12,714 bases of DNA, taken from CAYFVR01 sp046541515 (lineage in GTDB: Bacteria; Desulfobacterota; Desulfobacteria; Desulfobacterales; Desulfococcaceae). The notes beneath the pieces are model-generated. The model made no database searches. It was given only the letters and a program-made list of their open reading frames with translations, and had not been told where the DNA came from. The stretch lies in the NCBI GenBank assembly GCA_046541515.1, contig JBKHDD010000144.1:1-12714 (forward strand), read 5' to 3'. Of this stretch, positions 7,249 through 12,714 are shown piece by piece. The translations under genes and the position numbers were made by a program. Within the stretch, counting starts at the first letter, position 1, and every line of letters begins with the position of its first letter.

Positions 7249-8184
7249 TCAGTTTTCCAGGATGCTACGAGCCGTCGCGATATCCCGTTGAATCTGCCCG
7301 GCCAGTTCGGATATGCCGGAAAACTTTTTCTCGTCCCGAATGCGTTCCACGAAATTGACCCGGATTTTTTTGTCGTAAAGGTCGCCGGAAAAGCCAAGCA
7401 GGTGGATTTCCACGGTGAACTGATGGTCGTCGAAGGTGGGACTCCAGCCGATGTTGGCCACGCCGGGATAAAGGTTGCCGTCGTATTCCACGGTGACCGC
7501 ATAGATTCCCGTCTTGGGCGCCAACTCGTCTTGAAGCGCCAGGTTGGCGGTGGGACAGCCCAGCAGCTTTCCGCCCCGGTTTCTACCATGGAGAACCGTT
7601 CCGCGAACCTGGTAGGGGCGGCCCAGCAAACGCCGGGCTTCCCGGACCTCCCCGTCTTGCACCAGCTCGCGGATGCGGGTGCTGCTGATGCGGCCGGCGC
7701 CTTCCAGTGGAGCTTGAATCCAGTCGGCCACCACCAGGCAAAAGCCGAGGCGATCGGCGGCTTCCCGCAGAAAATCGATATTGCCCTCCCGATTGCGTCC
7801 AAACGCGTAGTCGCCCCCCACCACGAACTCCGCCATGCCCAGCCGGGCGATGAGGATGTCTTCCAGAAATTCCCGGGCGGAAATTTGAGCGAACTCCGGA
7901 GTGAAAGGGATGACCACCAGCGCATCCAGCCCCGTTTGGCGAATCAGCTCCACCTTTTGCTCGCCCAAGGTGATGAGCGGCGGGTGGCCGTTGTTCCGCA
8001 GCACGCGAACGGGATGTGGGTCAAAGGTCATGGCCGCGGCGGTTCCGTCAATGGCCCTGGCCCGGGAAATGACTTCGTTGAAAAGGGCCTGGTGACCGAG
8101 GTGAACACCGTCGAAATTGCCGATGGTCAGCACCGCCCGAGTGAACGGTTTGTCGATGGAATCGAGGCCGTGGACGACTTTCAT
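7249..8184 (-). CDS. ribF: Bifunctional riboflavin kinase / FAD synthetase
   Basis: RibF phosphorylates riboflavin to FMN and then adenylates FMN to FAD in the cytoplasm. From the ATG at 8184 the product is 311 residues, the usual length. The N-terminal nucleotidyltransferase domain has GNFDGVHLGH (22-31), TFDPHP (53-58) and ISSTRIRELV (167-176). The C-terminal kinase domain has GGKLLGCPTANL (204-215) with the PTAN motif and VEIHLLGF (258-265), including the conserved glutamate. The frame is open to an ATG at 8253, but that start would lie upstream of the transcription start predicted from the promoter at 8264-8236 and adds a non-conserved tail. An AGGAA lies upstream of 8184 at a somewhat long spacing. 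It is the first gene of the leftward housekeeping run. Confidence 0.95.
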   Translation of the reverse strand: MKVVHGLDSIDKPFTRAVLTIGNFDGVHLGHQALFNEVISRARAIDGTAAAMTFDPHPVRVLRNNGHPPLITLGEQKVELIRQTGLDALVVIPFTPEFAQISAREFLEDILIARLGMAEFVVGGDYAFGRNREGNIDFLREAADRLGFCLVVADWIQAPLEGAGRISSTRIRELVQDGEVREARRLLGRPYQVRGTVLHGRNRGGKLLGCPTANLALQDELAPKTGIYAVTVEYDGNLYPGVANIGWSPTFDDHQFTVEIHLLGFSGDLYDKKIRVNFVERIRDEKKFSGISELAGQIQRDIATARSILEN

Positions 8185-8212
8185 GGGAAAAACGATTTCC
8201 TTAAAAATGTGC

Positions 8213-8241
8213 TTGACAGTTTCCGCAAACCCGACTATATA
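8213..8241 (+). promoter_or_regulatory. Sigma-70 type promoter of tRNA-Leu
   Basis: A consensus -35 TTGACA (8213-8218) is followed by a 17-bp spacer and TATATA (8236-8241), five of six against TATAAT. Transcription would begin near 8248, about 62 nt before the mature tRNA. Confidence 0.8.
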
Positions 8242-8264
8242 TCGCACTCGCAAAACGAAATCAA
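8236..8264 (-). promoter_or_regulatory. Sigma-70 type promoter of ribF (shared -10 hexamer)
   Basis: On the minus strand TTGATT (8264-8259) is followed after exactly 17 bp by TATATA (8241-8236). This would start transcription near 8229 and give ribF a leader of about 45 nt. The -10 hexamer is the same six base pairs used by the tRNA promoter on the other strand. Confidence 0.6.
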
Positions 8265-8300
8265 TCCCTCTTTCCCAAAGCGTCGGGAGGCGGGATTGAT
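8260..8300 (+). repeat. Inverted repeat in the tRNA 5' leader, overlapping the ribF -35
   Basis: ATCAATCCC (8260-8268) and GGGATTGAT (8292-8300) are perfect 9-bp complementary arms. Inside them TCCC (8274-8277) and GGGA (8285-8288) can extend the structure. In RNA it would fold the tRNA leader into a hairpin ending 10 nt before the mature 5' end. In DNA the left arm covers most of the ribF -35 hexamer, so an operator role is also possible. Confidence 0.6.
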
Positions 8301-8310
8301 CGGAAAATGC

Positions 8311-8397
8311 GCCGAAGTGGCGGAACTGGTAGACGCGCTAGGTTCAGGGTCTAGTGGGGGTTTCCCCGTGGAGGTTCGAGTCCTCTCTTCGGCACCA
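8311..8397 (+). tRNA. tRNA-Leu (anticodon CAG)
   Basis: The 87-nt cloverleaf has acceptor arms GCCGAAG (8311-8317) and CTTCGGC (8387-8393), discriminator A (8394) and encoded CCA (8395-8397). The anticodon stem CTAGG/TCTAG encloses TTCAGGG, with CAG at 8345-8347, reading CUG codons. A long variable arm (GGGG-GTTT-CCCC) marks it as class II, as expected for leucine. The T arm has GGAGG, loop TTCGAGT and CCTCT. The D region GTGGCGGAACTGGTAGACGCG is typical of bacterial tRNA-Leu. It is preceded by a strong promoter and followed by terminator-like hairpins, so it is a single-tRNA transcription unit. Confidence 0.97.
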
Positions 8398-8407
8398 TTT
8401 TTCGACT

Positions 8408-8443
8408 GAAAGCCGCAACATTTGTTGCGGCTTTCGTGTTTTC
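8408..8443 (+). terminator. Hairpin terminator of the tRNA-Leu unit
   Basis: Perfect 13-bp arms GAAAGCCGCAACA (8408-8420) and TGTTGCGGCTTTC (8423-8435) are followed by a modest T-rich tail (GTGTTTTC). The stem is strong but the U-tract is interrupted, so termination may be incomplete. Confidence 0.75.
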
Positions 8444-8481
8444 GGGCCGTTGCTTTTTTCTTCCATCCGTGTTCCGGTTGG

Positions 8482-8502
8482 TCCGGCGGGCCGGATTTTT
8501 TT
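8482..8502 (+). terminator. Second, tandem intrinsic terminator
   Basis: TCCGGC (8482-8487) and GCCGGA (8490-8495) form a short GC-rich hairpin followed by seven T residues (8496-8502). It lies about 50 bp after the first tRNA terminator and probably stops read-through. Confidence 0.6.
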
Positions 8503-8890
8503 CCTCCCTCCATTCTCCGCGACGAATTTCCCTTTTCTTTCCGCTTGCGTGTTCTCCACAAAAAACGGTCTCGGTTCCCGGGAACCAGGCCCTTCGAGGT
8601 TCGAAAACCCGCAGTGTCCATGGGCCGACGCCATCCGTTTCCCCATCGTCCAGACATCTCCCTTGTTTTTTTCCCTTTCCATTTTTCCATCCATCCCCGC
8701 AATGCTCCGTCGGCAGGGGGCCGAAGTGATTCGGCGGGGAAAAGCCATATTCTTGCCAGGTTGAAAAATCGCCGATAAAGCAACAAAATTGTTTCTCGTT
8801 GGGTTGGATTATACGTTTTTGGTCTTTGCGCCGGGCAATTTCCATGGATGCAAGCCGCAAAACTGTTTTTGGAAAAGGCGTTTCCGAGAA

Positions 8891-8906
8891 TGGCGCCATA
8901 TTTGCT
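8891..8906 (+). promoter_or_regulatory. Candidate sigma-54 (-24/-12) promoter
   Basis: TGGCGCCATATTTGCT matches the TGGCAC-N5-TTGC pattern, with the invariant GG and GC doublets separated by the required 10 bp. It points to the small gene at 9015. A single match by eye in a short region could be chance. No activator-binding site was identified. Confidence 0.35.
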
Positions 8907-8943
8907 TGGATTGATTCCGGAAATGAAGTGTTCATAGTTTGGT

Positions 8944-8949
8944 TATAAT
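8944..8949 (+). promoter_or_regulatory. Candidate sigma-70 -10 element
   Basis: A consensus TATAAT preceded by TTTGGT lies 65 bp before the start at 9015. No good -35 is found at 16-18 bp; the nearest TTGATT (8911-8916) is too far. It is therefore a -10 candidate only. Confidence 0.4.
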
Positions 8950-9014
8950 GAACGTTCCGGGATTGGGCGATCTGGTTTGATTCTCCCCGGTCCCGTTGGA
9001 AAAAGGAGTTTGTG

Positions 9015-9353
9015 ATGATGTTTCAGCCGTTGGATTGGAAAGAACCGTCGCTTTCCAACGCTCCTCGAAATGTGGAGGAGGTGGTGGATTTGCTGCTGTC
9101 CGACCTGACCCTCCGGGACCGGGTGATGATGGCCGAGATGAAGGAGTCGAATCTTCCCCAAGTCTATCAGGCGTTATCCGCCGTCTTAAAGCGAGAGTTC
9201 GGACTGGTGACGGAAAACACCTCGCTTTTGCGTTCATGCATACGAAAAGCGCGAAGTTACGATAACGGTCTCATGGAAGATCCCGCGATGGTGATTATCC
9301 GCAATTTGTGGTTAAGATTGCGCCGCAGCCACGCCCTCCGGGTCGTCCACTGA
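9015..9353 (+). CDS. Small uncharacterised protein, possibly DUF6794-like
   Basis: This 112-residue predicted soluble protein has no signal peptide or membrane segment. It appears to be one compact, mostly helical domain. A helix spans about 19-35 (NVEEVVDLLLSDLTLRDRV). Next come a segment with MKESNLPQVYQALSAVL, then REFGL near 60-64, and a C-terminal part DPAMVIIRNLWLRLRR near 89-104. The arrangement of acidic helix, R-x-FGL and D-x-A-x-x-I-x-x-x-L-W-x-x-L recalls the DUF6794-type proteins from memory; this was not searched. No function is assigned. AGGAG (9004-9008) lies 6 bases before the ATG at 9015. A GTG at 9012 is too close to that site, and ATG 9018 is possible. It stands alone, with its own candidate promoters and a strong terminator downstream. 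Confidence 0.72.
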   Translation: MMFQPLDWKEPSLSNAPRNVEEVVDLLLSDLTLRDRVMMAEMKESNLPQVYQALSAVLKREFGLVTENTSLLRSCIRKARSYDNGLMEDPAMVIIRNLWLRLRRSHALRVVH

Positions 9354-9495
9354 GGACGAACCGGTTCGGTTTTCGGTTCTCCCGGGTCTCGTTCCCGAAC
9401 GGGCGGGACCGTGACCTTCACGGAGCTTGGCGAAGATAGGACCCGTTCCATCCTTGTACCTCCTCCCGTTTCCGGAGGCTCGCTTTGGAATTCAA
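9354..9495 (+). other. Structured 3' region downstream of the small gene
   Basis: Between the stop at 9353 and the terminator lie several short complementary pairs: CGTTC/GAACG at 9390-9401, CCGTGA/TCACGG at 9409-9423 and CCTCC/GGAGG at 9462-9478. No open frame is credible. It could be a long 3' untranslated region or a small RNA sharing the terminator. No known RNA family was recognised. Confidence 0.35.
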
Positions 9496-9526
9496 CGTCG
9501 GCGGATGATTCCGCCGGCGTTTTTTT
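9496..9526 (+). terminator. Strong intrinsic terminator
   Basis: Ten-base arms CGTCGGCGGA (9496-9505) and TCCGCCGGCG (9510-9519) pair with one G-T wobble around the loop TGAT. Seven T residues follow at 9520-9526. It ends the transcript of the small gene at 9015. Confidence 0.9.
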
Positions 9527-9573
9527 ATCCACCGAATTCTTGCCTTCCCTCCTTCTCGCTTCTCGCCCAACTT

Positions 9574-9589
9574 CCATTATTATTAATGG
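9574..9589. repeat. AT-rich palindrome upstream of the transposase remnant
   Basis: CCATTA (9574-9579) and TAATGG (9584-9589) are perfect arms around TTAT. It lies 40 bp before the remnant start, inside locally AT-rich DNA. It could be part of a mobile-element end or an operator; no matching copy was seen after the remnant. Confidence 0.35.
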
Positions 9590-9628
9590 GTTCAATTTCA
9601 AGCCGACATGTGTTGCACTGGAGCCATT

Positions 9629-10102
9629 ATGAAAAAAGACCTTGATGGACGAAAACTGGATCGCGCCACCCGCGAAGAATTGCGAAAACGAGCGGTGCGG
9701 CTTGTCGTTGAAGAAGACAAGAGCCCCGAAGACGTCGTCGCGGCTCTCGGATTTCATCGTTCAAGCATTTACGACTGGCTGCGCCGCTACAACGAGGGCG
9801 GGTGGGACGCGTTGAAGGACCGTCCCTTGCCCGGGCGCAACAGGACCGTGAACGAAGACATGGAAGAGCAACTTCTGCGAATCGTCACCGAACGGTCGCC
9901 GGAGGATTACGGCTTCGAGTCCGCGCTTTGGACCCGCTGGATGATCCGAGACGTCGTCTTCGAGGAATTCGGCAAGCGGGTGAGCATAACGACGGCGGGC
10001 CGGATTCTGAAACGGATGGGGTTTTCTCCCCAACGCCCCCTGCGCCGGGCGGCCGAACAAAATCCCGAGGAAGTGGAGGCTTGGAAAAACACCGAATACT
10101 AA
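9629..10102 (+). pseudogene. IS630-type transposase remnant (DNA-binding half only)
   Basis: The 157-residue product is the N-terminal part of an IS630/Tc1-mariner-type transposase. A first helix-turn-helix spans about 31-53 (KSPEDVVAALGFHRSSIYDWLRRY), followed by the GGWDALKDRPLPGR linker that is diagnostic of these enzymes. A second winged helix spans 95-140, with ALWTRWMIRDVV and ILKRMGFSPQRPLRRA. The frame stops right after WKNTEY, where full-length proteins continue into the DDE catalytic domain. No DDE-like sequence is found in any frame downstream before hyuA. The start ATG 9629 has GGAG (9620-9623) five bases upstream; the ATG at 9608 lacks a site. It is most likely a truncated, non-transposing copy, though the DNA-binding fragment could still be made. 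Confidence 0.8.
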
Positions 10103-10289
10103 TCGGCTTGGCGGTGGCCGACCGGGCTTTTCACATTATGAAGGATCGGTTTGCCAGTCCGGTTCTCCGACGCCGTTCACGAAGGTCGGCATTCCCAAAA
10201 ATGGCGGCCGCCACGAGGGCGAATCCACTTGATTTTGTTCGGGAAGATGGGATAAGGATTCCCCACGAAACCAGGAAGGAGCGGCGCGT
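10103..10289 (+). other. Spacer between the transposase remnant and hyuA, with candidate hyuA promoter
   Basis: This 187-bp spacer has no credible gene. It contains a perfect 12-bp palindrome TGGCGGCCGCCA (10202-10213). Nearer hyuA, TTGATT (10229-10234) and GATAAG (10251-10256) are separated by 16 bp, a four-of-six match at each hexamer. A strong ribosome-binding site AGGAAGGAG (10273-10281) lies 8 bases before the hyuA start. Confidence 0.4.
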
Positions 10290-12253
<1,964 letters not shown>

Positions 12254-12257
<4 letters not shown>

Positions 12258-12433
12258 TCGCCGCCGAACCGCCCCGGCTCTCCGTCGCCGAATATTTCCA
12301 GGCGGAGGAAACCACCAAGATCAAAAACAAATTCCACCACGGCGAGCCGTTCGCCATGACCGGGACCTCCGCGCCGCGCAATCTCGTCGCCACCAATTTG
12401 ACGATACTGTTGGCAAATTTCTCGTTGGCATGA
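12254..12433 (+). pseudogene. Uma2-family (DUF820) nuclease, N-terminal fragment
   Basis: The 59-codon frame starts at an ATG overlapping the hyuA stop (ATGA). Its product matches the opening of Uma2-family putative restriction endonuclease-fold proteins. PRLSVAEYFQAEETTKIKNK (residues 7-26) is followed by FHHGEPFAMTG (27-37) and PRNLVATNLTILL (41-53). Full members are about 180-200 residues. Here the frame ends before the PD-(D/E)XK catalytic part, so the fragment cannot be an active nuclease. Immediately afterwards the DNA changes to AT-rich, T-run-containing sequence and leads to a transposase start. Interruption by insertion or deletion is therefore the simplest explanation. Confidence 0.75.
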
Positions 12434-12588
12434 TCCGGACGCGAAAGCGTTTTTTCTTCTTTTTATTTCTTTTTTACTCGACTTTCGACGTTCAACAATT
12501 TCCGATGTATTAAAGGCTTTTATTGCCCAATCCATTGTGGTATGTTAATTTATTACAATTAAGATATGCCAAACGGAAAGGGCGAAGC
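12434..12588 (+). other. AT-rich junction segment, possible mobile-element left end
   Basis: The segment has no gene. It opens with a small hairpin ACGC-GAAA-GCGT (12439-12450) followed by T6 and a longer T-rich run, which could weakly terminate the hyuA transcript. The remainder is strongly AT-rich and includes TACAAT (12554-12559), a -10-like hexamer before the transposase start. Terminal inverted repeats cannot be tested because the right end lies outside the window. Confidence 0.4.
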
Positions 12589-12714
12589 ATGGCATCTTCC
12601 AAAAAAAACGCTTTTGGGCAAGGATTTGAGGCGACCGAAAACAGCATTGACGAATTTTTTAAAACCTTCAAGATCGCGACCCTGCTTAATTCCTGCGGGA
12701 TTCGAAAGCGAAAC
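12589..12714 (+). CDS. Probable transposase N-terminus (partial, runs off the right edge)
   Basis: The frame starts at an ATG preceded by GGAAAGGG and runs 42 codons to the window end. The segment around residues 19-42 (SIDEFFKTFKIATLLNSCGI, then RKRN) resembles the opening of IS4-type DDE transposases, which often begin with a short helix of the form FF..F....LL....I.K. Only the first 42 residues are visible and no catalytic motif is included, so the family is a guess. Its position directly after an AT-rich segment that breaks the Uma2 fragment fits an insertion sequence. Confidence 0.5.
   Translation, partial: MASSKKNAFGQGFEATENSIDEFFKTFKIATLLNSCGIRKRN

Larger units (their letters stand above)
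8503..9003. other. Intergenic stretch without a credible gene; pyrimidine-rich first half, palindromes and promoter candidates
   Basis: No open frame here has family character or a ribosome-binding site. The leftward frames that cross the tRNA yield translations typical of antisense tRNA reads. The plus strand from about 8440 to 8700 is strongly pyrimidine-rich, with C/T runs such as those at 8503-8518 and 8658-8682. A perfect 14-bp palindrome GGTTCCCGGGAACC lies at 8573-8586. A hairpin GCCGAA-GTGA-TTCGGC lies at 8720-8735, with a GNRA-type loop but no T-run. The right end carries promoter-like elements for the next gene. Confidence 0.6.

Noticed and set aside
8185..8253. N-terminal extension of ribF from ATG 8253
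   Set aside because: It lies upstream of the predicted transcription start and within the promoter; the conserved protein begins at 8184.
7288..8409. 373-codon plus-strand frame opposite ribF running into the tRNA
   Set aside because: Antisense to ribF and reads through the tRNA-Leu gene; its C-terminus is tRNA sequence.
8235..8935. Leftward frames crossing the tRNA-Leu gene
   Set aside because: They encode the antisense-tRNA translations often mis-annotated as proteins, and they span the terminators and promoter-like elements.
9257..9757. 166-codon minus-strand frame
   Set aside because: Crosses the strong terminator and overlaps two rightward genes; no motifs and no ribosome-binding site.
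10202..10213. Palindrome TGGCGGCCGCCA
   Set aside because: Perfect, but such GC palindromes arise readily in DNA of this composition and no partner site was seen; noted only in the spacer entry.

Overview
The window is chromosomal DNA from a bacterium, probably a free-living, moderately GC-rich environmental species. The phylum cannot be fixed from this sequence. The run ribF-def-fmt-rsmB-rpe-aroQ is ordinary bacterial housekeeping. Decayed transposases, a Uma2-family fragment and a hydantoinase A gene suggest a genome with an active accessory fraction.

Region 1 (1-2930) is a surface-polysaccharide or glycan-modification locus. It holds a leftward polysaccharide deacetylase-like gene cut by the window edge. 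Diverging from it are three tightly packed rightward genes: a small sulfotransferase-like protein, a hexapeptide-repeat acetyltransferase, and a multi-spanning membrane protein of the lysylphosphatidylglycerol-synthase TM / UPF0104 type. This block looks less GC-rich than the DNA to its right. It ends in a very AT-rich 52-bp convergent gap.

Region 2 (2983-8184, all leftward) is a housekeeping run. Its transcription order is ribF (flavin cofactors), def and fmt (N-formyl-methionine cycle), rsmB (16S rRNA methylation), rpe (pentose phosphate) and aroQ (shikimate pathway). Several junctions overlap by a few bases.

Region 3 (8185-8502) is the divergent control region of ribF and a tRNA-Leu(CAG). 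Both transcripts appear to be driven by one shared, self-complementary -10 hexamer (TATATA). A -35 element sits exactly 17 bp away on each side: TTGACA toward the tRNA and TTGATT toward ribF. A long inverted repeat lies in the tRNA leader and overlaps the ribF -35. Two terminator-like hairpins follow the tRNA.

Region 4 (8503-9628) holds a pyrimidine-rich non-coding stretch, then a small solitary gene of uncharacterised, possibly DUF6794-like type. That gene has candidate sigma-54 and sigma-70 promoter elements upstream, a structured 3' region and a strong intrinsic terminator.

Region 5 (9629-12714) is accessory. An IS630-type transposase remnant retains only its DNA-binding half. It is followed by a complete hydantoinase A/oxoprolinase-type gene without an adjacent B subunit. 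Overlapping the stop of that gene is a 59-codon N-terminal fragment of a Uma2-family nuclease. An AT-rich segment then leads into the start of another probable transposase, which runs off the right edge and may have caused the Uma2 truncation.

No defence island, CRISPR array or wholly new system is evident. The most interesting signals are the symmetric bidirectional promoter, the Uma2/hyuA junction and the solitary small gene.
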